Source: Phytohabitans kaempferiae
GTDB taxonomy: Bacteria; Actinomycetota; Actinomycetes; Mycobacteriales; Micromonosporaceae
Reading direction: 5' to 3'
Length of the DNA stretch: 64,000 nucleotides
Assembly: GCF_042433955.1 (NCBI RefSeq)
Contig: NZ_JBHLUH010000046.1
Span: 7,263 to 71,262, forward strand
Part shown: positions 1 to 8,180 of the stretch, piece after piece
Numbering within the stretch: position 1 is the stretch's first letter
Layout: each line of letters opens with the position of its first letter
Notes under the pieces: generated by a model
The model's input: the letters and a program-made list of their open reading frames with translations, nothing else
Database searches by the model: none
What the model was told of the DNA's origin: nothing
Position numbers and translations under genes: made by a program

Positions 1-255
1 CCGGGCCCGCGCCCACCCCCACGGACCCAACTGGCCGCTGCACGCCGGGCACGCCAACCCGCCCCCAACCAGCCGCCGCTCGACCTCACCCGCGTCCTTG
101 CCTACCGTGAGCATCGGTGCCTCCGCGCACCACACCGCGGCCCTCCCGGACGCTCCGCCAAGAGAAGACCGGGAGGGCCGCTGGCCTACCAGACCCGCTC
201 ACGTTGGCGTCGCACACGAAAAAGGGCAACCCCACCAGGGCCACCCACAACCCGC
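1..255. other. Stretch without a recognisable gene
   Basis: GC-rich sequence left of a truncated ISL3 transposase. All frames give only Pro/Arg/His-rich translations with no domain I recognise. The break in the ISL3 gene falls near 256-300, so this is probably unrelated DNA joined to the element by recombination. Confidence 0.4.
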
Positions 256-1488
256 TCACGCCGAACGACGCGCTCCTACCCCCACGTGTTCACGCCGAGC
301 GGCGGGCAACAAGGGCTTGTCGGGTCGGGATGGGCGTAGGTAGCGGCGTAGGGTCTGGATGCTGCCGCGGTATCCGCGTTGGCGGATCTCTTCCAGCAGT
401 GTGGCGGTGTCGGTGTGGCTGTCGTGGTAGCGCTGTTGCAGGTAGGGCTTGAACGGGTCCAGGACGCTGTCGCGGCGGGTGCCGGCGAGTAGGTCCTCGA
501 CGTGGGTGGCGTTGGCGAACCGGCGCACGGTCTGGATGTCCAGGCCGAGCCTGCGGCTGATTTCGGCTCGTGAGCAGCCGTCGGCCAGCAGTTGCTGGAC
601 GGCTTTGTAGCGTTCCCGGGTGCGGGTGACCAGCCGTATCTCGGTATCCGACTCCGGTGTGGCCGGCACCGCCGGCGCGGTGGGTGGCGGGTCGGGTGTG
701 ATCGGGTCGGGTTCGGCGAGGTGTCGGCGGTGCGTGATGACGGTGTTCAGTACGGCTTCGCCGAGATTCATCCAGAGGTGGAACCGGTCGGCGACCTGGA
801 TCGCGTCCGGTGCCCCAATCCGGACGCCGTCCGCGTACGCGCCAGCACGGTCACGACACACGATGTGCGCGCCGGGATGCTCACGCAGCCAGGCGGCGAG
901 CGTGTCCGCGGTGCGGTCTGGCAGCACATCGACCGGCTGGTGGGTGTCCATGTCTATCAGCACCGTGGCGTAGACCTGACCACGCCTCAGGGCGAAGTCG
1001 TCCACTCCGAGCACCCGAGGCGCTACCGTCGGCGAGGTTGGCGGGGTGGCACGCAGCAGCCGCAGCAGGGTGCTGCGGCTGGCCGGGATCGCGAACTTGG
1101 CCGCGAGTCTGGCCCCGGCACGTCCGGCCAGCGCGACACTGATGTGTCGCAGCATCGCCCGTAGCGGCGAGCTGCGCCGGCCACGCGGCACGGTCAGCTC
1201 GGGTACCTGCTCGGCGAACGTCCGCTTCGAACAGGCCGCGTTCAGGCAGTTGAACCGCCGTACCTGCAACAGGATCCACACCGGTGTTGCGCCCAGCGGA
1301 GTGTCCGCCAGCCGCCGTCGGTATCGCTCACGCACCGACCTCGAGACCACCTGGCAGGCAGGGCAGGCCGCCTCGTCAGTATCAACTTTGGCGTGGATAT
1401 GCACCGCGTCGGGCCGGTCCTCGACCCGCTCGACACGCACCTGGCGCAGGTGACGCGGCAACACGCCGACCGGTTGCTGATCTTGCAC
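256..1488 (-). pseudogene. ISL3-family transposase, truncated at the C-terminus
   Basis: DDE transposase of the ISL3 family, which moves its insertion sequence by cut-and-paste. The 410-residue product starts with the family's N-terminal zinc-binding region (CPAC near residue 40, then CLNAAC near 82) and continues into the catalytic core (VLGVDDFALRRG near 160, followed by QVADRFHLWMNL), with a helix-turn-helix insert (SRAEISRRLGLDIQTVRRF). Family members normally run past 500 residues and retain a further domain after the RGYRGS...RRYLRP segment. Here the homology stops there and the last 25 residues look random. The copy is therefore probably inactive. It lies head-to-head with the IS3 element that follows. 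Confidence 0.75.
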
Positions 1489-1639
1489 CGCGACATGATC
1501 CCGGCCAGCGCTCTCCAGGTAAAGCGTTGCTGCTCAACGCCTCCAAGCGAACAGCAACCGATCAAACTCCATCATAGACAGATGCCCGCTGCTCACACGA
1601 CCACACCCACGCTGCGCCCACGTTTGCTGTGCCAGAACC

Positions 1640-1686
1640 GAATTACGTGAGCGTCAGACCGCTACAGGTGGGGAATTACGTGAGCG
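1640..1686. repeat. 14-bp direct repeat at the left edge of the IS3 element
   Basis: GAATTACGTGAGCG occurs at 1640-1653 and again at 1673-1686, just upstream of orfA. A related AATTACG core appears inverted after orfB (about 2912-2918). The repeats probably belong to the transposase-binding terminus of the element. The exact IS end was not resolved. Confidence 0.5.
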
Positions 1687-1713
1687 CCGACACTCTTCTG
1701 GAGGTAAAGGGGA

Positions 1714-2010
1714 ATGGTGATGGCGAGGCAGCGCAGGTCGTTCACGCCGGAGTACAAGGAGCAGATCGCTCGGATGGTGGTGGAGGAGTCTCGGGCGATT
1801 CCGTCGGCGGCGCGGGAGATCGGCGTGAACGAGCAGACGTTGCGTAACTGGGTGAACGCGTACCGGCAGGCACACGCCGGCGAGGAGCCGCCGTTGACGA
1901 TTTCGGAGCGGGCCCGGCTGCGGGAGTTGGAGAAGGAAGTTCGGGAGCTCAGGCTGGAGCGGGAGTTCTTGGGAAAAGCCGCGGCGTTCTTCGCCAGCGA
2001 GTATCGGTAG
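1714..2010 (+). CDS. IS3 transposase OrfA (helix-turn-helix subunit)
   Basis: 98-residue OrfA. The N-terminal half is a helix-turn-helix of the transposase_8 type (FTPEYKEQIARMV ... SAAREIGVNEQTLRNWV) that binds the IS ends. The C-terminal half is a leucine-rich coiled coil (LRELEKEVRELRLEREFL) used for oligomerisation. The start is ATG at 1714, with GGAGGTAAAGG upstream. Near the end of the gene the heptamer G GGA AAA (1971-1977) lies in phase as a textbook -1 slippery site, which allows an OrfAB fusion to be made. Confidence 0.88.
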   Translation: MVMARQRRSFTPEYKEQIARMVVEESRAIPSAAREIGVNEQTLRNWVNAYRQAHAGEEPPLTISERARLRELEKEVRELRLEREFLGKAAAFFASEYR

Positions 2011-2915
2011 AAGCTCGGTACGAGCTGATCGACGCGGAGAAACGCGCTCTCGGGTTGGACGGCCGGCCCAAGTACGCCGTCGTGCAAATGTGCAAGTGGT
2101 TGGGGGTTTCCAGTTCCGGATATTACGAGTGGCGGTGTCGGCCGCAATCGGCGACTGCGGCACGCCGGGAGAAGCTGAAGCAGTTGGTCGTGGAGATTTT
2201 CGAGCTGTCGGACGAGACGTACGGTTACCGGCGGATCCATGCCGCGCTGCTGCGGTCCGGTCACGCCTGCTCCGCGGAGCTGGTCCGTGCCCTGGTGGGT
2301 GAGCTGGGCCTGGTGCCGTGCCAGCCGCGGCCCTGGCGGTACAGCTTGACCGATCAGGACCCGGCGGCCGGGTCGATCCCGGATCTGCTGCACCGGGACT
2401 TCACCGCGTCTGCGCCGGGCGAGAAGATGGTCGGTGATATCACGTACATTCCGACCTGGGAGGGTTGGGTATTCCTCGCCACGGTGATCGACTGCTACAC
2501 GAAAGCGGTGATCGGCTGGGCGATGTCCGACAACTACAAAACTCCGCTGATCAGCGCTGCGATCCGCATGGCTGTCCGTAATCACGATATCAGGGAAGGC
2601 GCGATATTCCACTCCGACCGTGGCAGCAACTACACGTCCGCCGAATTCGGCAAGGTCCTCCGTAAGCATGGGATCCGGCAATCCGTCGGGCGCACCGGAA
2701 CTTGTTACGATAACGCGATGGCCGAGTCGTTCTTCGCGGCACTCAAGAACGAGCGGGTGAACCGCACGCAGTACCCGACCAGGAAACGCGCCATGGAGGA
2801 TGTTGCGCGATACATAGAAGTCCGATACAATTCCCGACGTCTCCACTCGGGTCTCGGCTATAAGACTCCCAACGAGGTCTACAGCGAGTACCTGAACGGG
2901 CAGCGTGCGGCGTAA
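1974..2915 (+). CDS. IS3 transposase OrfB (DDE integrase), expressed by -1 frameshift
   Basis: Catalytic subunit with a retroviral-integrase-like DDE fold. The frame is open from the slippery site at 1971-1977 and reads ARYELIDAEKRALGL before the first conserved block, which matches the usual OrfAB fusion. Visible motifs are HTH_21 (YGYRRIHAALLR), first Asp in VGDITYIPTWEG, second Asp in FHSDRGSNYTS, and Glu in NAMAESFFAALKNE, followed by RYNSRRLHSGLGYKTP. A separate TTG start at 2055 is possible, but the unbroken overlap with orfA favours frameshifting. Full length and apparently intact. Confidence 0.88.
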   Translation, partial: KSRGVLRQRVSVEARYELIDAEKRALGLDGRPKYAVVQMCKWLGVSSSGYYEWRCRPQSATAARREKLKQLVVEIFELSDETYGYRRIHAALLRSGHACSAELVRALVGELGLVPCQPRPWRYSLTDQDPAAGSIPDLLHRDFTASAPGEKMVGDITYIPTWEGWVFLATVIDCYTKAVIGWAMSDNYKTPLISAAIRMAVRNHDIREGAIFHSDRGSNYTSAEFGKVLRKHGIRQSVGRTGTCYDNAMAESFFAALKNERVNRTQYPTRKRAMEDVARYIEVRYNSRRLHSGLGYKTPNEVYSEYLNGQRAA

Positions 2916-2989
2916 TTTCGACCACTAAACGTTTGTCCGGAATTTTCGGGGCGGATCAGATCGGCAAATTTCGGATCACGAGGGAGTAC

Positions 2990-3286
2990 CGCGTGGTCGT
3001 GGTAGCCATGCGGGTCTACCTGGTCTCGATCGTCCCGCTCGGCCTTCTGCTCGGGCTCACCACCGTTGGGGCGTTGCCCTCCGACGCGGTCAAGTTCGCC
3101 GTGTTCCCGCTCCTGGCCATAGCGCTGGCGTTCGCCGTGGCGTATCGGCTCCAGTATCCCTACGTCCGGAAGTCCTTCAACGACGCCAGCCGCCGCGGGG
3201 ACGGATACCAGATCGGCTATCAGGGGACCTACTACAAACTGCTCCTCCTCGACGCCCTCACCGGCTTCAGAGCCAGCCGGCGCTGA
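2990..3286 (+). pseudogene. Short hydrophobic protein fragment, 5' end replaced by IS3
   Basis: From about residue 20 onward the translation looks genuine. There are two membrane-like segments (MRVYLVSIVPLGLLLGLT and FAVFPLLAIALAFAVAY), then a charged tail with a tyrosine-rich end (GYQIGYQGTYYKLL). The upstream part of the frame runs into the IS3 end, so the original start may have been lost. An internal ATG at 3008 could also serve. I do not recognise the family. The 3' end runs into an antisense gene remnant. Confidence 0.35.
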
Positions 3287-3577
3287 AGCCGGCAGATGCT
3301 GGTAGTAGCAGGTGACCCGCCGGTCAACGCGCTGGTAGGTGAACCACACGGCCCCCGTGTCGGTGGCGGACTTCGACCCGGTGAACATACGCTGGTACTC
3401 CTGCGCCACGCCGATCGCGACGACCTGGGACCGGCCGGTAGCCGCGGCCTTGCCCATCAGCGGCATCACCTGGTCGATCTTGCGTTCCCGCCACCGGCTG
3501 TCCGCCAGCAGACCCCGGCGGGTCTCCTCTGTGGGGTGGTAGGGCGGGCGCAGCGGTTTGCGGCTGTCGTTTCCCAT
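3264..3577 (-). pseudogene. N-terminal remnant of a conserved actinobacterial protein of unknown function
   Basis: Starting at ATG 3577 the product reads as a genuine protein for about 100 residues. It includes RGLLADSRWRERKIDQVMPLM, a central GRSQVVAIGVAQEYQRMFTG segment and an end VWFTYQRVDRRVTCYY. I associate the motif order with a roughly 500-600-residue actinobacterial family of unknown function, often found near mobile DNA. After CYY the homology stops and the frame enters unrelated sequence, so most of the gene is missing. The family link is from memory. Confidence 0.4.
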
Positions 3578-3689
3578 CGAGGGATTGTGCTCATGTCGCG
3601 GCACTCCGCTGGACGCCGAGCTCATGGCCTTTCCCACGCCCGAGCGGTCGCCAAGAGCAGGTCGTCGCGGGCGCCAGCCACCACCCTCG

Positions 3690-4060
3690 GCACGATCCTG
3701 TTCGTGTCCGCGGCTGGGACCAAGGCAGAGAAAAGTCGACCGGCCGGACACGCCCGCGCCTATTTCGCCAACGCGTTTCGCCAACGCGACCTGTGGCTGC
3801 TCACGGCGACCTCGGGCCTAACCCCGAACGCCATCGCCTACGCATGCGCCGAGGTCAGCATCCTGGCCGGTGTAGTCCAGGCGCGCGCCGGCGCGGTCAG
3901 CGGCCTCCTCCTCGCGCTATGGGCCGGGGGCAGCGTCACCGGCTGACTGCTATCCGGCTCGCGCGCCTGGTCCGGACCGAGCCGCCAGCAGTTGGTGCTC
4001 ATCGAGACGGCGGTGACACTGCTGTCGGTGTCGGTCCTGAGATTTTCCGGCTGGGGCTGA
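3690..4060 (+). pseudogene. Fragment of an MFS-type permease with an in-frame stop
   Basis: The frame reads AYFANAFRQRDLWLLTATSG, then AGVVQARAGAVSGLLLALWAGGSVTG, then a TGA at 3944-3946. It continues in the same frame with LLSGSRAWSGPSRQQLVLIETA. Major-facilitator permeases carry a similar element in which a Gly/Ala-rich transmembrane helix (AAGVLLALWAAGS) is followed by a short RTWRGP-type loop. The segment thus looks like the middle of such a transporter, interrupted by a stop and lacking both ends. Its 3' limit was not fixed. Confidence 0.45.
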
Positions 4061-4093
4061 TCCGTTGGGGTCGTTGGCGGCGACATTGAGGGT

Positions 4094-4366
4094 ATGAGCG
4101 CGAACGCTGAGGACAGTGATGCGGATCTGCTGCGCGCTGTCGCGGACGGTGATGAGGGGGCGTTGCGGTTGCTGTTCGACCGGCACGCGCCCTGGCTCGC
4201 CGCCAGGCTGCGGCGGCGGTGCCCAGATCCCGACGCGGTCGACGATGTTTTGCAGGACACGTTCGTCGCGGTGTGGAAGGGCGCGAAGCGGTGGCGCGGC
4301 GACGGAGAGGCCGGGGCGTGGCTGTGGGGTATCGCGGCGCGCCGGTTGATCTCCCGGCTGCGCCGG
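4094..4366 (+). pseudogene. ECF sigma factor, N-terminal half only
   Basis: Begins at ATG 4094. Codes for sigma-70 region 2: DADLLRAVADGDEGALRLLF, then the -10-binding helix with DPDAVDDVLQDTFVAVWKGA, and AWLWGIAARRLISRLRR. At about 4366 the coding sense is lost, because the sequence becomes the antisense of a helix-turn-helix regulator gene. Region 4, needed for -35 recognition, is absent, so no functional sigma factor can be made. The two broken genes share one junction. Confidence 0.75.
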
Positions 4367-4838
4367 TGTGGACCCACCAGCCCACCTGCGTGTCCGAGAC
4401 CGGATCGTGCTGGCGGCGGACGACCGCCTCCGCATACTCCGGCGTCCGTAGCAGGTCCGGCACCAGCACCGGGCCATAGCAACTGACCCTCTGTGCTGTC
4501 GACTCCAGCCACAGGTAGTCCAACGTGGACACGTCGAGGTCCGGGCCGGCGAAGTCGTCCTGCCACCGCGGCAACCGAAACACGGACCGCGCCAACGCCA
4601 AGAGATGATCACGCTCGACCCGGTCGTACACCCCGTACATATCCAGCAACGCGGCCACCAGGTCGAACTGGAACACCCGCCGCCCAAGCTCGAAAGCGGC
4701 CAGGTCGGCGAACTCCGCCCTCAGATAGCTGGCGGTATACCTGAGCGTCAGGCCACGGTCCTCACGCAACTCGCGTAACCGGCCGCCCAGCCACCGCGAC
4801 CGCAGCGACGACTCATCCCGATCACGACGCGACGGCAT
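4366..4838 (-). pseudogene. Scr1-type XRE regulator, C-terminus lost
   Basis: From ATG 4838 the product carries a helix-turn-helix (LRSRWLGGRLRELREDRGLTLRYTASYL by position) and then the Scr1 core (FQFDLVAALLDMYGVYDRVERD, LDVSTLDYLWLESTAQRVSCYG, VLVPDLLRTPEYAEAVV, ending near DTQVGWWV). These regulators normally reach 270-290 residues. Homology stops near residue 158, where the sequence switches to the antisense of the sigma-factor fragment. The DNA-binding part is probably still encoded, but the C-terminal sensing part is gone. Confidence 0.7.
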
Positions 4839-5313
4839 GAGAGCCTCCATGTTGGACCACCGCGACCAGACGCGCCGAGTTGGTCCCTCCAAAGGGAAGC
4901 CGACCGTTCTGCCGCGAACTCCGGCGTACGCCGCCAGCCGCCATCACGACGGCGGCCGTGCCGACTGCCCCTGCTGGCCGTGACCTCGCGCCTATGCGAT
5001 CGTCGGTTCGGCAACCCTGGCGACCGCTGGACGACAGCTTGCCGAGGACAAGGGCGTTCCCTGCATGTCGGACACCCACTGGTTCGTGTAGGTCAGCCAG
5101 TGAACGGCCTGCGACGCTGAGACCGCGCCAACCGCGCGCCAGAGGGGGCTGGTGCCGGGCGACGTGAGCCTGGCCGATCGCCGCCAACGACGCAGCACTC
5201 ACGCGCTTAGTCGGTGTCATATGACTAGTCTTACCGCTGAGACTAGATCCAGACAAGTTGTCTGACGAGATTTTCGTGAAGCGCCTCGCGGCGGGTGTGG
5301 CATGCTGTCCGCC
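4839..5313. other. Intergenic region with two inverted repeats, no confident gene
   Basis: Between the broken regulator and the intact regulator gene. The minus strand between about 4990 and 5220 gives short translations with some coding look but no domain I can name. Just upstream of the intact regulator are two palindromes, listed separately. Confidence 0.4.
5225..5264. promoter_or_regulatory. Paired palindromes upstream of the Scr1 regulator
   Basis: CTAGTCT (5225-5231) and AGACTAG (5240-5246) form a 7-bp inverted repeat with an 8-bp spacer. They are followed at once by a perfect 15-bp palindrome, CAGACAA-G-TTGTCTG (5250-5264). Both lie 50-90 bp upstream of the regulator start, where an autoregulatory operator would be expected. 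The function is inferred from position. Confidence 0.5.
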
Positions 5314-6168
5314 GTGACGAATGGGCCGACCCTGCGCAGACGTCGCCTTGCCCGTGAGCTGAGCCGTCTCCGTGAGGCCGCCGGCCTCACGATCGAGGCG
5401 GCCGCGGACGGTGCCGGCATATCCATGTCGCACCTGTCTCGGGTGGAACGTGCACAGGTCGCTGTCCGGGTACCCGTGGTCAAGGCACTGCTGCACACAT
5501 ACCGCGCCGACGCGGGGACCGCGGCCTACCTGGTGGACGTGGCAAAGGATGCGGCCAGCCGAGGGTGGTGGCATCGATACGCGCGTAGCATCCCCGAGGA
5601 GTACGCCACCTACATCGGCTTCGAGGCGGACGCGGACCGGATCTGGAACTTTGAGCTGGTCTCCATCCCCGGCTTGCTTCAGACCGAGGAGTACACACGG
5701 GCTGTTCTTCGCGGCGGCGCCGCCCGCCTCGCGGACGAGGAGATAGACCGCCGGGTCGAGGTCCGACTGCAGAGGCAAGCCCTGTTGACCCGCCCAGACC
5801 CGCCGACGCTCTGGGTTGTTCTCGACGAGGCGACCATCCGGCGGGAGGTCGGCGGCCGGCAGGTCATGGCAGACCAACTTGGCCGGCTCGCGGATGTAGC
5901 GGCTCTGCCGCACATCGACATCCAGATACTGCCGTTCGGCATCGGCGCCCATCCAGGCACGCCAGGCTCGTTTGTCGTCCTGCGATTCGCGGATACGGCA
6001 GACTCAGACGTGGTCTACATCGAGACCATGGCCGGTGATCTCTATCCTGAAAGCGACGCGGACATCGCCAGCGCCGTCATGACGTTCGACCGGCTCCGCG
6101 CCATGGCGCTCAGTCCTGACGACTCAGCGACGCTGATCCGCGGCGTGGCGAAGGAGCTTTCGAGATGA
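5314..6168 (+). CDS. Scr1-family helix-turn-helix regulator
   Basis: DNA-binding regulator of about 284 residues with an N-terminal XRE-type helix-turn-helix (LSRLREAAGLTIEAAADGAG, then SMSHLSRVERAQ). It is followed by the Scr1/DUF5753 domain, with the typical WNFELVSIPGLLQTEEYTRAVL, RLQRQALLTR and VVYIETMAGDLY blocks. In actinomycetes these proteins partner with small DUF397 proteins in modules similar to toxin-antitoxin or developmental switches. The next gene is such a DUF397 protein and overlaps by 4 bp (ATGA), so the two are co-translated. GTG 5314 (MTNGPT) is preferred to ATG 5302 by the usual family start. No clear ribosome-binding site precedes either. Confidence 0.88.
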   Translation: MTNGPTLRRRRLARELSRLREAAGLTIEAAADGAGISMSHLSRVERAQVAVRVPVVKALLHTYRADAGTAAYLVDVAKDAASRGWWHRYARSIPEEYATYIGFEADADRIWNFELVSIPGLLQTEEYTRAVLRGGAARLADEEIDRRVEVRLQRQALLTRPDPPTLWVVLDEATIRREVGGRQVMADQLGRLADVAALPHIDIQILPFGIGAHPGTPGSFVVLRFADTADSDVVYIETMAGDLYPESDADIASAVMTFDRLRAMALSPDDSATLIRGVAKELSR

Positions 6169-6365
6169 TCGACTTCAGCAGAGCCGTATGGCGCAAGAGC
6201 ACCAGAACCCAGCAGAGCGGCCAATGCGTCGAGATAGCGGCCGTAGATCAGGTGATCGGCGTACGCGATTCGAAGGACCCCACCGGCCCGGTCCTTGTCT
6301 TCACCCGGCCGGCGTTCGCCGCCTTCCTCCAAGCAGCAGCAGGCGGCGAGTTCGAGGTGGGTTGA
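6165..6365 (+). CDS. DUF397 protein, partner of the upstream regulator
   Basis: 66-residue DUF397 protein. It shows the family pattern: WRKS near the N-terminus (AVWRKSTRTQQSG), CVEIA, VIGVRDSKDPTGPVLVF and a hydrophobic end FLQAAAGGEF. It starts within the stop codon of the Scr1 regulator (ATGA). The pair resembles the whiJ/bldB-type actinomycete modules, in which the small protein modulates the regulator. That role is inferred from the pairing. Confidence 0.85.
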   Translation: MIDFSRAVWRKSTRTQQSGQCVEIAAVDQVIGVRDSKDPTGPVLVFTRPAFAAFLQAAAGGEFEVG

Positions 6366-6399
6366 CCCGCCGCCTCACCGGCGGGGCGGCATCCGACCG

Positions 6400-6597
6400 C
6401 TAGCGACTGCCGAAGTCGCCGTCCTTCGCGCCGTCCACGAAGGCCCGCCACTGTGAACGGGTGAAGACCAGGACAGGACCGGTCGGATCCTTGGAGTCGC
6501 GTACCCCGACCACCTCGGCGAGCGGCGCGAACTCCACGCAGTCGCCGTTCATGCTCTGGGAACTCTTACGCCAGACAGCGCTGGACAGGTCGTACAT
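6400..6597 (-). CDS. DUF397 protein, convergent with the previous one
   Basis: A second, separate DUF397 protein of 65 residues: MYDLSSAVWRKSSQS, DCVEFAPLAEVVGVRDSKDP, VLVFTRSQWRAFVDG. ATG 6597 has GGAGGCGGG immediately upstream and is preferred to the in-frame ATG at 6615. It faces the plus-strand DUF397 gene tail to tail with a 34-bp gap and has no regulator on its own strand. Its cognate regulator may be either flanking Scr1 protein. Confidence 0.82.
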   Translation of the reverse strand: MYDLSSAVWRKSSQSMNGDCVEFAPLAEVVGVRDSKDPTGPVLVFTRSQWRAFVDGAKDGDFGSR

Positions 6598-6655
6598 CCC
6601 GCCTCCGTTCGTCACTGAGCGGTACGGATCGAGCGTCCCACGTGTCCGACGCTCT

Positions 6656-6678
6656 GACTAGTCCCCAATCTCGACTAG
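6656..6678. promoter_or_regulatory. Repeated GACTAG motif upstream of the second module
   Basis: GACTAG at 6656-6661 and 6673-6678 (17-bp period), 34-56 bp upstream of the DUF6879 gene. The same hexamer occurs in the inverted repeat upstream of the first Scr1 regulator (5224-5246). It may be a binding site shared by these regulators, or a -10 element. This is inference. Confidence 0.35.
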
Positions 6679-6711
6679 GATCGAGTGCTGAGGCGGCGTA
6701 CAGGGACGGCG

Positions 6712-7254
6712 ATGCTAATGACCATGGATGATCTGACCCAGCTCCTGCGACAGATCGAACGGTCCGCGTTCCGGCTGGAGACGCGCAGCGAGTACAACGC
6801 GGCCAGCGAGGCCGCGCTGTTCCACGCCTTCTTCGAAGGACACGAACTGCCACCGCGAAACCCGGAGACCGATCCCTGGCTACGGATGACCGCCGACAGC
6901 GTCAACGCAGGGCGAAGCTGGCGCCGCGTGCACGTAATTGAGCGGCCCCTGTCGCGCTACCTACAGTTCGAGCTGATCGGATACCTGGGCAACCTGCTCG
7001 CCGGCGAGGACGTCCGGATCGCCAGCCGCGACGGCCGGCCCGGACCGCTCCACAAGCTGAACCAGGACTTCTGGATGCTCGACGACGACGTCTTCGTCAT
7101 GCACTACGACCAGGGCAACCGACTCGTCGACATCGAACCCGCAACAAACGCCGCCACCTTCCGCGAGCAGCGAGACCTGGCCCTGGCCCACTCCATCCCG
7201 CTCGCCGACTACCTCCCAACCGTCCGCGACGAACTGCTTAGATCATCCTGGTGA
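6712..7254 (+). CDS. DUF6879-family protein
   Basis: About 180 residues, matching a family that in actinomycetes is encoded immediately before Scr1-type regulators. Recognisable blocks are QIERSAFRLETRSEYN, DPWLRMTADSVNAGRSWRRV, a QFELIGYLGNLLAGEDVRI segment and FWMLDDDVFVMHYDQ. ATG 6712 follows AGGGACGG; ATG at 6718 and 6724 are alternatives. Its stop overlaps the GTG start of the next gene (GTGA), so the pair is translationally coupled. Molecular function is unknown. The constant pairing suggests an antagonist or co-factor of the regulator. Confidence 0.8.
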   Translation: MLMTMDDLTQLLRQIERSAFRLETRSEYNAASEAALFHAFFEGHELPPRNPETDPWLRMTADSVNAGRSWRRVHVIERPLSRYLQFELIGYLGNLLAGEDVRIASRDGRPGPLHKLNQDFWMLDDDVFVMHYDQGNRLVDIEPATNAATFREQRDLALAHSIPLADYLPTVRDELLRSSW

Positions 7255-8123
7255 GCGCCCCCGACCGTCGCGAACTGGCGACCCGACTGCGAGACCTGCG
7301 CAAGGCCGCCGGTCTGTCCACCACGCAGCTCGCGGCCCAGCTCGGCTGGTCGCAGTCCAAAGTATCCAAGATCGAGAACGGGCGCACCAAGCCAGCGGTC
7401 GCCGACGTCAACGCCTGGCTCACCGCAGTCGACGCACCAGCCAGCCAGCGGCCCGAGTTGCTCGACATGGCCGAGTCGATCCAGGTCGCCTCGATCATCT
7501 GGGACCGCACCCTCGGCGGCGGAAGAGCAGCCCATCAACGCGAGATCGGCCTGCTCCGCGACCAAGCCACCGAGGTGCGCGTCTTCCAGAACGGTGTGGT
7601 GCCTGGGTTGCTCCAGACCGCGGCGTACGCACGCGCCGTCCTCAACCTGGCCGACATCTTCCAACTCGGCGATACCACCCGCGCTGCCGCCGCACGGATC
7701 GACCGACAAGCCGTCCTCTACGAGGAAGGCCGACGGTTCCAGTTCGTCATCACCGAAGCCGCACTGCGCTTCCGACCCGGTGACGTTGGCATGCTCGTCG
7801 CCCAGTACGACAAGATCCTGTCGACCTGCACACTCCCCACTATCGACCTGGCAATCCTCCCAACCGGAACACTGTCCTCAACGGTCCACGCCCACCCGTT
7901 TGTCATCTACAGCCTCCCCGAGAACTCGACCGTCGTCACGATCGAGACGTACACACGCGAGCTGACACTGACGGATCAGGAGGAGGTTGGTTCGTACGAA
8001 CGTGTGTACCGCAATCTCCAGACCGACGCGATCCAAGGTGCCGAGGCACAGCGGTTCCTCGTTTCGCTTCGTGATAAGGCCGCAGCCAGCATGGCCGCCG
8101 GTCCCAAGGATCGATCGATCTGA
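7251..8123 (+). CDS. Scr1-family helix-turn-helix regulator, second copy
   Basis: 290-residue regulator. The N-terminal XRE helix-turn-helix is clear (TTQLAAQLGWSQSKVSKIE, NGRTKPAVADVNAWL). It is followed by the Scr1 domain with VRVFQNGVVPGLLQTAAYAR, RIDRQAVLYEEGRRFQF, FVITEAALRFRPG and STVVTIETYTRELTLTD. GTG 7251 overlaps the stop of the DUF6879 gene. It differs clearly from the copy at 5314, so the two modules are not a recent duplication. The CRISPR array begins 57 bp after its stop codon. Confidence 0.88.
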   Translation: MSAPDRRELATRLRDLRKAAGLSTTQLAAQLGWSQSKVSKIENGRTKPAVADVNAWLTAVDAPASQRPELLDMAESIQVASIIWDRTLGGGRAAHQREIGLLRDQATEVRVFQNGVVPGLLQTAAYARAVLNLADIFQLGDTTRAAAARIDRQAVLYEEGRRFQFVITEAALRFRPGDVGMLVAQYDKILSTCTLPTIDLAILPTGTLSSTVHAHPFVIYSLPENSTVVTIETYTRELTLTDQEEVGSYERVYRNLQTDAIQGAEAQRFLVSLRDKAAASMAAGPKDRSI

Positions 8124-8180
8124 ACAAGCTTCGCCGCCGCCTTCCTAGCGCACCAAACCAAGTCAGGCCCGCTGCCGCCG

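Larger units (their letters stand above)
1640..2930 (+). mobile_element. IS3-family insertion sequence
   Basis: About 1.3 kb, which is the usual IS3 size, with the two-ORF organisation in which orfB lies in the -1 frame relative to orfA. Both ends are only approximate: an AATTACG-containing motif is found near both termini in inverted orientation, but I could not identify a clean inverted repeat or target duplication. The reading frames are intact, so the copy may still be functional. Confidence 0.8.
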
